Positions 34,446 through 42,497 of a DNA stretch of 54,838 nt are shown piece by piece. The notes below the pieces were generated by a model. That model saw only the letters and a program-made list of their open reading frames with translations, searched no databases and was not told the DNA's origin. The position numbers and the translations under genes are program-made. Source of the stretch: Natrialba chahannaoensis JCM 10990 (GTDB taxonomy: Archaea; Halobacteriota; Halobacteria; Halobacteriales; Natrialbaceae). The stretch lies in NCBI RefSeq assembly GCF_000337135.1, contig NZ_AOIN01000014.1, forward strand, positions 10,567-65,404. The letters run 5' to 3'. Positions within the stretch are counted from its first letter, which is position 1. The number at the start of each line of letters is the position of its first letter.

Positions 34446-37388
34446 TTACTCCGTGAACGTGATCCAGCCCTCTGGTGCTTCGGCTTTCACGTTGTTCATC
34501 GCTTCGCGGGCGTCCGTCCGAGACTCGTAGACCTGCGTGCTCTGGGCCATCGTCGAGCCGTACTCGTCGACGAGCCGCCAGACCCAGCCATCCTCGTTCT
34601 CGTCCTCTGCGGTGTGGAGTTCGAAGGAGACGCTGTCGATCTCGAGGATGCTCGCTGCGTCGATCAGTTCGCGGACGTTCTCGAGTGCCTCGCGAGCGGC
34701 CTCGCTCGATTCGTGTGATTCGGAGCCGGTGGCGACCGTGCGGCCGTCCTCGTCGATGAGCCGCCACTGCCAGCGGTCGTCCTCGTCGGCGACGAGTTCG
34801 AACGAGGCGACGTCGAAGTCGACGCGGCCAGCCATCGGTGCGAGCTGGCGAACGGTTTCGATCTCCTCGTGGAGTTCCTCGCGGCTCGCCGCCGTGTCGA
34901 CGGCGCTTGCGAGAACGGTGCGCTCGCGGTCGACGAGATCCCAGGTCCAACCGTCGTCATTAGCGTCGGTGACGCGGATCGCGGCGTCTTCGATCGTGAA
35001 GATCGGTGCGTCGTCGGCGTGTGCCTTGAGGGTCTCGACGACCTCGAGTGCGGCGTCGCGTTCCACGCAGGTGTCAGTCGCGTCGGCAATCTCCTTGCGA
35101 TCGCGGTCGAGGAGTCGGAAGCTCCAATCGCCGCTGCGGTAGAGCTGAATCGTGACGGTACCGATCGTGTAGTCCTGTGCGGATTCAGCTGCGTTGCGAA
35201 CGGCGGGGATGGCATCGACGAGTTCGTCGCGTGTCGTGTAGGTGTCGCCAGCGACGGCGACTGTCTCACCGGTTGGCAGGACGAACCGCCAGTGCCAGTC
35301 TTCTGCTGCGTACGGCTGGAAGATCGCATCGTCCATCGTGCGCACGTCGGAGTCGAGGTGCTCGAGGAGCCGGTTCATCGCCTTGCGTGCGGCACCGCGG
35401 GTTGGGTGCGTCGACGGGTCTTCGGCAACGAGCTGACCGGCTTCGTCGATGAGCCGCCAGCCCCACTCGTCGTCCTCGTTGACGAAGAGTTCGAAGGCAG
35501 CAGTCTCGATTTCGAGCAGTTCGGCGTCCGGTGCCTGCTCCTTGAGCGTCATCATCGCTTCGGCTGCCTCGCCGCGGGAAGTGTGTTCTGCACCGCTGTC
35601 TGCGAGTACGTTGCCGTCCTCGTCGATGAGTCGCCAGCGCCACTCGCCGTCGTCGGCCTCGTAGACCTGGAAGGCAGCCTCCTCGAACTCGATGAGTTCG
35701 GCTTCACTTGCCTGCTCACGAACGCGCTCGATCGCCTCGGCCGCCGTCTCGGCATCGTAGTGAGGTTCGGTGCTTCCGGCGATCACGTCGCGGTCTTCGG
35801 TAACGAGCCGCCAGTGCCAGGAACGGCCGTCGTCTGCGCCGCCCTCGCCGCCGCTGTCTGCAGTCGCCGTCCCGCCGTCAGTCGAAACCATCTGCTGCTC
35901 GTCGGACGTTGCAGGTAGCGCGTCACCCTCGTCGTACGTCAGTTCCTCGCTGTCGGTCGGGTAGACCTCGTACTCTGCGTCCTCGATCTCGACGACATCG
36001 GCGTCGCGAGCGTGCTCCCCGAACGTGTCGGTTTCGTGGGTCGCGTCGGCCTCCGTTTCGACATCGCTCGGACTCTGAGCGACGACGTGTTCTGCCTCGT
36101 CGACCAGTCGCCAGCGCCACTGTTCGCCGGTCTGATAGCGTTCGTAGGTTGGTTCGCCGGCAACCGTCACCGACGCAGTCCCGAGTTCCGAAAGCAGTGC
36201 GTCCGCAGCTTCCTCTGCGTCCCGCCGAGCGTCGTACGCGTCGGTCGCAGCAGCGAGCGGCGAATCCTGGTTGTCGACGAAACGCCACGACCAGCCGTTT
36301 GCGCCGTTGTCGCCTGTCCGTTCGTAGAGTTCGGCACCAACGTGTTCGAGGTCGAGTACGCGTGCCTGATCGAACCGCTCGGCGAACGTTCGTGCGGCAG
36401 TCTCAGCGTTCCCCTGCGTGCCGTGACCGTTCGCACCCGAGGCCAGCGGCAGCCGCTCGTCGTCGACCAGTTGCCAGTGCCACTGGTCACGTTCTTCGGC
36501 GTACGTGAACGCTGCACCGTCGATTTCGATCACGTCGGCCTTCGGTCCGCGGTCCTTGAGGAAGCTCACGGACTCTTCGGCCCCATCGCGCTCGCTAAAC
36601 TCGCCAGCACAGGTGCCGACGACGCTGCCGTCGTCCCGTGCGAGCGTCCACTGCCAGCTTCCGTCTCTGTCCTCGTAGAGCCGGAACGCGGAGGTAGTGA
36701 GTTCCATCAGCCCGGCCGAACTGATCTGGGACTGCACGCGTTCAATTCCCTCGGTTGCTTTCGGCCGGGTCACGGCACTCTCGTTGCTCGTCGCTAGCGC
36801 TTCGAGGTGGAGTACGTTCCACTTCCAGTCGCCGTTGTCGTCACGGAAAACGGCGAACTGGGCACCCTCCAGCGCGTCGCCGGTAAGAATCGGTGGATCC
36901 TCCGTGTCTCCTTCCTCCTCGACGAACATTCCCTTCCGGCCGGTCAGGACGGGAACGAGCGCGGTGACACCTGCGATGATACCGACACCAATCGTGTAGA
37001 CGAGGATGACATGAACGCTGTAGTCCGTGCCGAGCTCTCGCCAGTTGTACGGATACGCCCACGCGAAGAACGCAACGCCGCCAAACGAAATCAGCAGTCC
37101 CAGCGCACTCACCTGAATTCCCCGTTTCCGAACTGGAAGCATGAGCACGATCCCGAACAGACAGAGTGCGAGTCCTGTCCCGGCGATGACGCCGGTCATT
37201 CTGATCAGTCCGTACGTATCCGCGTCACCTGCATATCCGACGACGAAGGTAAACACGGCCGCCGCAGCGATGACGTAGCCGACAATAAACAGCCAGTAGC
37301 CGTAGACGTCTTTCGTCGAGTCAGGTTCGCCGACGTAGCGTTCGTACAGCCGGTACAGTTTGTGGTGAACGTCACTTGGTGAAGACAT
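34446..37388 (-). CDS. membrane protein with 13 tandem YegP/DUF1508-like repeats
   Basis: At 980 residues, the largest protein here. Four N-terminal membrane helices (residues about 28-50, 58-82, 92-113, 125-147) anchor a soluble region of about 800 residues. This region consists of 13 repeats of about 58 residues following the YegP/DUF1508 plan: a strand like AFELFVNEDDEWGWRLIDEAG, then a helix ending in ERV or TLK and a linking (D/A)ELIE. Examples are near residues 250, 600 and 900. Repeat six carries a Thr/Gly-rich insert. Bacterial YegP proteins have one or two such repeats and no firm function. It lies between the two CoA-pathway genes. Confidence 0.85.
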   Translation of the reverse strand: MSSPSDVHHKLYRLYERYVGEPDSTKDVYGYWLFIVGYVIAAAAVFTFVVGYAGDADTYGLIRMTGVIAGTGLALCLFGIVLMLPVRKRGIQVSALGLLISFGGVAFFAWAYPYNWRELGTDYSVHVILVYTIGVGIIAGVTALVPVLTGRKGMFVEEEGDTEDPPILTGDALEGAQFAVFRDDNGDWKWNVLHLEALATSNESAVTRPKATEGIERVQSQISSAGLMELTTSAFRLYEDRDGSWQWTLARDDGSVVGTCAGEFSERDGAEESVSFLKDRGPKADVIEIDGAAFTYAEERDQWHWQLVDDERLPLASGANGHGTQGNAETAARTFAERFDQARVLDLEHVGAELYERTGDNGANGWSWRFVDNQDSPLAAATDAYDARRDAEEAADALLSELGTASVTVAGEPTYERYQTGEQWRWRLVDEAEHVVAQSPSDVETEADATHETDTFGEHARDADVVEIEDAEYEVYPTDSEELTYDEGDALPATSDEQQMVSTDGGTATADSGGEGGADDGRSWHWRLVTEDRDVIAGSTEPHYDAETAAEAIERVREQASEAELIEFEEAAFQVYEADDGEWRWRLIDEDGNVLADSGAEHTSRGEAAEAMMTLKEQAPDAELLEIETAAFELFVNEDDEWGWRLIDEAGQLVAEDPSTHPTRGAARKAMNRLLEHLDSDVRTMDDAIFQPYAAEDWHWRFVLPTGETVAVAGDTYTTRDELVDAIPAVRNAAESAQDYTIGTVTIQLYRSGDWSFRLLDRDRKEIADATDTCVERDAALEVVETLKAHADDAPIFTIEDAAIRVTDANDDGWTWDLVDRERTVLASAVDTAASREELHEEIETVRQLAPMAGRVDFDVASFELVADEDDRWQWRLIDEDGRTVATGSESHESSEAAREALENVRELIDAASILEIDSVSFELHTAEDENEDGWVWRLVDEYGSTMAQSTQVYESRTDAREAMNNVKAEAPEGWITFTE

Positions 37389-37745
37389 TCGAAATGTGAA
37401 CGGAGAACTGCAACCCACCATAATAAACCTCCGGCCATCTGGCAATGTGGGAATATGTAAGAATTATTTTGGGAGGCCGATAACGGTTTCAACTTTGATT
37501 TTTAGACGTGGGGCAGTGTTCGGACGGGAGTGGCGGCTAAACAGGCGTCTGTGAAACGAATGGGCTGCTTGAAGCGATACCAGCCTGCCTTGCCGTCGAA
37601 CCTATCTGTGTTGTGACTATCGTAGTACCTAAAAATAAGACAGCAAACCAGTCCGCTACCCGAGAAATAGACCGGAATAAATGAGACAGAGAACAGAGAA
37701 AGGTCGACAAGACTGTGGACGAGTAACCTAACCCACGCCGACTAA
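37389..37745. other. AT-rich intergenic region
   Basis: The first 50 bases hold the promoter of the multi-YegP gene, with a TATA-like GTTTATTATGG on the minus strand about 34 bases before its ATG. The remaining 300 bases are AT-rich with no convincing reading frame, tRNA or inverted repeat. This region would also carry the 3' end of the pantoate kinase transcript. Confidence 0.5.
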
Positions 37746-38585
37746 CTACCGCAACAGCGCACCCGCGGGATGCGTTGCACAGACAGATGGCTCGTAGCCT
37801 GCATCCGAGAGCCCGGTTCCGAGGGCGAACACCGTCTCGCCGAGCATCGCCATCGACGCCTGTCCGTTGACGTCCGTCACGTCACCGATCGTGTGTGCGA
37901 CCTGCTCCGTTACCAGTTCAGCCTCACGCGCGAACAGGCGAGAAGCGTACATGAACGACAACAGCGTCGGCTCCTCAACGACGCGCGAGAGCGCCTCCGT
38001 CCCTGCAGCCGTCAACTGCTCCGTATCACCCGCGAGCACGTCGGCTGTCGACAGTTCACCGAACGAAACGTACTCGACACGGGCTCGCGCCGGAATCGCA
38101 TCGAGTTTGTTCTCCTGTGGCCCGCCTGGCTCGAGTCGAATTGGAATCCCGCCACAGTCCTGCGCAACGACATCGCCGAGTCCCGTCTCGGCTTGCACTT
38201 CTGCACCGTGGGCGATCGTGACGAGTTCGTTCCGAGACAGTTTACAGCCAAACACACGATTCGCAGCGAGCGCCGTTCCGAGCGCCATCGCACCCGAAAT
38301 GCCGAACCCTGCCCCGAGTGGCAGATCCGACTCCGCCTCGACGCGGGCGACCACGTCGAGCGTCTCGAGGACGATGTTGACCGGTTCGATTTCGATCATT
38401 TCCCCGTCGAGAATGACGATCGACTCCGAGGCTTCCTCGGCTACCGGTTCGACTGTTACCGTTACGCCGTCGGTCAGCGTTAGCCCTGCCCCCCGCGATC
38501 CTGCCATCGTCGGATCGTCGGCCGGATGAGCGCTGAAAAAGCCCGTGATGTGCCCTGGTACGAACGCCGTCGCCTCCTCGCGCAT
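37746..38585 (-). CDS. pantoate kinase
   Basis: 279-residue GHMP-superfamily kinase phosphorylating pantoate in the archaeal CoA pathway. The family opening is EATAFVPGHITGFFSAHPADDP, and the GHMP phosphate-binding motif is LPLGAGFGISGAMALG (residues about 94-109). A further motif near the C-terminus is VFALGTGLSDAGYEPSVC, including the Gly-rich motif 3 position. The ATG at 38585 lies directly before the conserved opening. Together with the phosphopantothenate synthetase at 33578 it makes 4'-phosphopantothenate from pantoate. Confidence 0.92.
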   Translation of the reverse strand: MREEATAFVPGHITGFFSAHPADDPTMAGSRGAGLTLTDGVTVTVEPVAEEASESIVILDGEMIEIEPVNIVLETLDVVARVEAESDLPLGAGFGISGAMALGTALAANRVFGCKLSRNELVTIAHGAEVQAETGLGDVVAQDCGGIPIRLEPGGPQENKLDAIPARARVEYVSFGELSTADVLAGDTEQLTAAGTEALSRVVEEPTLLSFMYASRLFAREAELVTEQVAHTIGDVTDVNGQASMAMLGETVFALGTGLSDAGYEPSVCATHPAGALLR

Positions 38586-38667
38586 TGGCGACCCTTGCGA
38601 CTCGGACAGTATAACGTTGCGGATTCCAGCCACTACAACCGCCGCTGCCGGCGTTTTGTCGTTCGTA

Positions 38668-39354
38668 TCACACTTCCCGCTCTCGACTGGGCGGGGTACT
38701 CGAGATGGTCGCGCTGACGAGTACGGACTCGATGCGCCGAAGCGTCTGTCCGACGGCGCTCGCCGAACAGCCAAGTTCCGATGCGATATCGCTGTAGGTC
38801 GCCTCCCGAGGGACCTCGTAGTACCCACACTCGTACGCCGTGTGCAACACCTCCTGCTGGTGGGCGGTGAGGTCGTGACACTGTAGAGTCGACAGTGGGT
38901 CGTAACTCGTTACGTTCTCGACCGTCAACGCCGCGAGGTCGTGGGTCTCGTAGACGAGTTGCTGAACATCCGCCATCGGTCCAGCGACCGTCACTCGTAG
39001 CGACGAACGGTCGGGGTCGACAAATCGCATTGGATACTCGACGATCACGCCGTAGCTTCGATGTGGTTCGAGAATTTCCCGATTGAACGCCGTCGGCTGG
39101 TACCGAAGCTGCACCATCGTCACGTCAGACGTAACGATCAACTCCCTGTCGTGTAACCGCGGCAATGCCGGATCGAAGCTCTCACGAACCTGCGAGGGCG
39201 CACCCGCCACCTCGAGAAACACTGTGAACGTCCCATCCGCGAGCACGTCGATGTCATGGATTGCCTCCAGCGTCACCCCACGGTCCCGGCACCGCGTTTC
39301 CGTCGGATCGAAGTACCCATCTTGGGGAGTGACAACATATGTCACTCGTTTCAT
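38668..39354 (-). CDS. Bat-type helix-turn-helix regulator
   Basis: 228-residue haloarchaeal regulator of the bacterio-opsin-activator HTH type. The C-terminal signature is clear: LTAHQQEVLHTAYECGYYEVPREATYSD would span the first helices (key residues Q-V-L, GYYEVPR), then ELGCSASAVGQTLRRIE as recognition helix. The N-terminal 150 residues form the family's sensory domain, with no named ligand. The ATG at 39354 is used. It is divergent from the exported hydrolase and could control it; that is inference from position. Confidence 0.88.
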   Translation of the reverse strand: MKRVTYVVTPQDGYFDPTETRCRDRGVTLEAIHDIDVLADGTFTVFLEVAGAPSQVRESFDPALPRLHDRELIVTSDVTMVQLRYQPTAFNREILEPHRSYGVIVEYPMRFVDPDRSSLRVTVAGPMADVQQLVYETHDLAALTVENVTSYDPLSTLQCHDLTAHQQEVLHTAYECGYYEVPREATYSDIASELGCSASAVGQTLRRIESVLVSATISSTPPSREREV

Positions 39355-39456
39355 ACAACCTTCGAACATAACCATTGGCAAAAGAATTTCGATGATCAAT
39401 ATTTCACGACGACTATCGAAACCAGATGGTTGTTCTCCCAATTATTCCAACCCGAA

Positions 39457-39465
39457 TATAAATAA
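39457..39465 (+). promoter_or_regulatory. TATA box of the exported hydrolase gene
   Basis: TATAAATAA is a strong archaeal TATA box. It predicts transcription beginning near 39487, downstream of the in-frame ATG at 39474, so translation most likely begins at the ATG at 39522. The gap is unusually AT-rich and is shared with the divergent Bat-type gene. Confidence 0.65.
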
Positions 39466-39521
39466 ATTCGTTTATGAAGAATTGGTGTTTTGTGGGTGTT
39501 GCACAATGTCATGGTTGGGCT

Positions 39522-40544
39522 ATGTCACCACCCAACAGCCACAATGCGAACGAGAGTGGACCGACCGAGTGGGAACCCGGACAGGAACCGATCGACGCCA
39601 CAACGGCCACATCGGAACGACCGGCCTCTGATGTCAACTTGAGTTCGAACTCGAACTCGAACTCAAACCCAAACCCGGACCCACACTCGAACTCCCACTC
39701 AACGACGACACCATCATCCTCGACAACCCGGCGATCCATCCTCGCCGTAACCGGCGCAACCGTCGCCGGGCTGGCAGGCACGGCTGCCGCCTCAACCTCC
39801 GCTGCTGCGCTCTGCAGCGACATCGACACCATCGAAATCGACGACCGCTTCTTCGGTTGGTGTGCTGACGGTACCCTCCCCGTCGCCGACGAAGTCTACG
39901 TCTTCATCCACGGCTGGTTCGGTGACTCCACCGCACAGATCCAGGCCGAAAGCGTCCTCAACACCATCGAAGACAGTGGCTACGAACCTGACGACGCCGT
40001 CGTACTCGAGTGGCCCGCGAGCACGCTCAACTACTTCGGTGCCGAGTCGGATACCGAAGACGTAGGCGAGGTCGCCGCGGAGCTCGCCGAGGAGTTTTAC
40101 GACGACGGCGGCGGCAACCTGCGATTCGTCGGACACTCGCTCGGCGGGCGGTGTGTCCTCTGGACGGCAGCGAAACTGAGTTCTGGCTACGAACTCGAGA
40201 CGGTCGCGCCGCTCGGTGCTGCGGCCGACGGCTCGGAGGTGTGTGGTGAGCCGTGGAACGACGGACTCGAGAACGCCTGCGAGGTTCGCAACTACCATTC
40301 GGAGAACGATTCGACGGTCGGCGCTGCGTACGGCGGCTTCTTCGATACCGCGCTCGGGAACGAAGGAGCGGACTGTGATCCAGCGTCGAACTACACGGAT
40401 GTCGACGTGACGGACGACGTGAGCAGCCATATGGACTTCCTCGGAAATGAGGCGGTCGGTGTGGATATCGCGGATGCGATTCTGGACGGCAACTGTGGCG
40501 CTGACAATGGCGATGACGACGATGATGACGGCGGCTGGTGGTGA
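39522..40544 (+). CDS. Tat-exported alpha/beta hydrolase
   Basis: 340-residue predicted extracellular or surface hydrolase. A long Asn/Ser/Pro linker (residues about 38-62) precedes the twin-arginine signal TTRRSILAVTGATVAGLAGTAAA. The alpha/beta-hydrolase core follows with the oxyanion loop VFIHGWFGD and the nucleophile elbow FVGHSLGGR. A probable catalytic His is in SSHMDFLGNEAVG near the C-terminus. Six Cys residues outside the signal suggest disulfides. The tail is acidic (DDDDDDGG). Lipase/esterase-like activity is likely; the substrate is unknown. A long hydrophilic stretch before the Tat motif is unusual. Confidence 0.85.
   Translation: MSPPNSHNANESGPTEWEPGQEPIDATTATSERPASDVNLSSNSNSNSNPNPDPHSNSHSTTTPSSSTTRRSILAVTGATVAGLAGTAAASTSAAALCSDIDTIEIDDRFFGWCADGTLPVADEVYVFIHGWFGDSTAQIQAESVLNTIEDSGYEPDDAVVLEWPASTLNYFGAESDTEDVGEVAAELAEEFYDDGGGNLRFVGHSLGGRCVLWTAAKLSSGYELETVAPLGAAADGSEVCGEPWNDGLENACEVRNYHSENDSTVGAAYGGFFDTALGNEGADCDPASNYTDVDVTDDVSSHMDFLGNEAVGVDIADAILDGNCGADNGDDDDDDGGWW
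39642..39700. repeat. in-frame AACTCG/AACCCA hexanucleotide repeat inside the hydrolase gene
   Basis: Consecutive six-base units (AACTCG several times, then AACCCA-like and related units) encode alternating Asn-Ser and Asn-Pro pairs. As units are two codons long, changes in copy number would lengthen or shorten the pre-signal linker without breaking the frame. Confidence 0.85.
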
Positions 40545-40875
40545 CTACGTCGTCAAACACACTCATCGCTAGCGAGTCGGAACTGCATCGAGAAATGGAG
40601 CCACGCCCCTCACTACAGGAGGGTCGTTGTACCGGTTACGGGCTCAGTCGCTGACGATCTCGCAAGACGTTGCTCGCTGACGCTCGCAACGACTTGCTAG
40701 CTCTCAACGTCTTCGTCTACGGACTCAGACGTTGACGATCCCGCGGGAACACGGTCGGAGCAAAGCTCCTCCCTGCTCCCGATCGGCGGTCAGCGGCAAT
40801 CCCTACGGGTTCAGCCGCTGACGGTCTCTCGGGAATAGCGCGGGACCACAGGTCCCGCGAACACCCACGCGACCG
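40545..40875. other. intergenic stem-loop array with an 81-86 bp direct-repeat period
   Basis: No gene is visible between these convergent genes. The unit TCAGTCGCTGACGATCTCGC at 40644-40663 recurs as TCAGACGTTGACGATCCCGC at 40725 and TCAGCCGCTGACGGTCTCTC at 40811. Between them are stem-loops: 40662-40697 (12 bp with one mismatch), 40705-40734 (8 bp), 40757-40769 (5 bp), 40791-40820 (7 bp) and 40839-40859 (9 bp, three-base loop). A 12-bp stem at 40864-40906 reaches into the aspS end. GGAGCCACGCCCCTC near 40598 recalls the right ends of haloarchaeal IS200/IS605 elements, weakly. It could be a structured RNA, a bidirectional terminator or an insertion-element relic. Confidence 0.7.
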
Positions 40876-42180
40876 TTACGGCGAAAGCCGTTGCCGGTCG
40901 CGTGGGAACAACACAGCCTCTCGGATGTTATCCAGTCCGAGAATCGTCATGATCAGGCGCTCGCCACCCAGGCCGAAGCCGGCGTGGGGAGGCATGCCGT
41001 ACTTGAACATCTTCGTGTAGTACTCGAACTGGTCGGGGTCGAGACCCTGCTGTTCGAAGCCGTCGATCAGGTGCTCGTGGCGGTGCTCACGCTGGCCACC
41101 TGAAACGAGCTCCATCCGCGGGTGCATCAGGTCGAAGCCGGTCGAGAGCTGTTCGTCGTCGTCGTGGTCCTTGATGTAGAACGGCTTGATCTCGCTCGGC
41201 CAATCCGTAATGAAGTAGTGGCCGCCGACATCGTCACCGAGTGCCTTCTCGCCCTCGGTCGGCAGGTCGTCGCCCCAGACGAGCTGCTCGTCGAGTTCGC
41301 CCGTCGCGTTGATGCGCTCGATGGCTTCCTCGTAGCTGAGCCGCGGGAAGTCGCCCTCGGGAACCTCGAACTCGTCTTCGAGACCGAGCGCCTCGAGTTC
41401 CTCGCTGCAGTTCTCGGTGACTGCTTCATAGGCTGCCTTGACGATACCCTCGGCGACATCCATGGCGTCGTTCTGGTCGCAGAACGCGCCCTCGAAGTCG
41501 ATCGAGGTTGCCTCGTTCAGGTGGCGTGGCGTGTTGTGCTCCTCGGCGCGGAAGATCGGGCCGATCTCGAAGACGCGCTCGACGTTGGAGCCCGCAATGA
41601 GCTGCTTGAACAGCTGTGGGGACTGGTTCATGAACGCCTCCTCGCCGAAGTAGGTGATCGGGAAGAGCTCCGTGCCGCCCTCGGTACCCGTCGCGACGAT
41701 TTTCGGCGTGTTGATCTCGGTACAGTAGAACTCGCGGAACTGCTCGCGGACCGCGCGCAGGATTTCGGCGCGGATCTCGAAGACCGCCTGGACCTCGTCT
41801 TTGCGCAGGTCGAGGGTGCGGTTGTCGAGACGGGTCGACAGGTCGGCGTCGACCTTGCCCGATGGGTCGAGTGGCAGTTCAGGGTCGGCAGCGGAGATGA
41901 CGTCGACCGATTCGGGGGTGACCTCGACGCCCGTCGGGGCGCGGGGCTCCTCCTCGACGGTTCCGGTGACGCTCACGACGCTCTCGCGGGAGACACCGAG
42001 ACCGGTCTCGACGAGTTCGTCGTCCATCTCGTCCTTCTCGAACTTGACCTGAATCTTTCCAGTTGCGTCTCGGAGAATCAGGAAGGCGATCCCGCCGAGG
42101 TCACGGATCTCGTGCACCCAGCCGGCGACGGTCGCGTCGTCGCCCGGCTCGGCGTCGGCAGTGTAGGTTCTGTCCTGCAT
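40876..42180 (-). CDS. aspS: aspartate--tRNA ligase (archaeal, probably non-discriminating)
   Basis: 434-residue class II synthetase of the archaeal AspRS type. The N-terminal OB fold carries [21 protein letters not shown]. Class II motif 2 is [27 protein letters not shown], of which [12 protein letters not shown] is the core, and motif 3 is [16 protein letters not shown]. The ATG at 42180 starts the OB domain and a TATA-like CGCTTAAGTTG lies about 28 bases upstream. Archaeal AspRS often also makes Asp-tRNA-Asn; no discriminating feature was checked. The last codons lie within a long stem-loop. Confidence 0.95.
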   Translation of the reverse strand: MQDRTYTADAEPGDDATVAGWVHEIRDLGGIAFLILRDATGKIQVKFEKDEMDDELVETGLGVSRESVVSVTGTVEEEPRAPTGVEVTPESVDVISAADPELPLDPSGKVDADLSTRLDNRTLDLRKDEVQAVFEIRAEILRAVREQFREFYCTEINTPKIVATGTEGGTELFPITYFGEEAFMNQSPQLFKQLIAGSNVERVFEIGPIFRAEEHNTPRHLNEATSIDFEGAFCDQNDAMDVAEGIVKAAYEAVTENCSEELEALGLEDEFEVPEGDFPRLSYEEAIERINATGELDEQLVWGDDLPTEGEKALGDDVGGHYFITDWPSEIKPFYIKDHDDDEQLSTGFDLMHPRMELVSGGQREHRHEHLIDGFEQQGLDPDQFEYYTKMFKYGMPPHAGFGLGGERLIMTILGLDNIREAVLFPRDRQRLSP

Positions 42181-42497
42181 ACCACCCGATTCCCGTCGCC
42201 GCAACTTAAGCGCAATCGTTCTGGATCGGCGGTCGTAATCTCAGGTAGGCGGAACGGAAGAGCAGAGTAGTACGGCGTGACCGACGCCTGTGTCCGCTTG
42301 AATTTCGAAACGTTGCGTGTAAGGACCGATTTGGTAGCTTCGGTTGCCGTGGCAGCGAGCATTGTGTCGGCTGCGCCGATCGACTGGTGGCTGTTGCAGT
42401 CGCCGGTGCTCAGTGACCGCTTGGCAAGAGCCCTCGAACCCATACGCGGCACATCGTCGCGTCCGGTTTCTCTGTCGTGAAACGCTCCAGGCACCGC
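42181..42497. other. intergenic region upstream of aspS
   Basis: Contains the aspS promoter (TATA-like element near 42204-42213, minus strand). Short open frames exist, including a possible 67-codon one at 42277-42480 beginning with GTG, but no family resemblance, promoter or start context supports them. No tRNA or strong hairpin was seen. Confidence 0.4.

Noticed and set aside
40644-40906. CRISPR array.
   Set aside because: Only three imperfect 20-base units with 60-bp self-complementary spacers, no leader and no cas genes.
41122-42270. A 382-codon plus-strand frame opposite aspS.
   Set aside because: aspS has complete class II motifs on the minus strand; the plus frame has no recognisable domain.
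42277-42480. A 67-codon plus-strand frame upstream of aspS.
   Set aside because: Its GTG start has no promoter or ribosome-site support and no similarity I can recognise.
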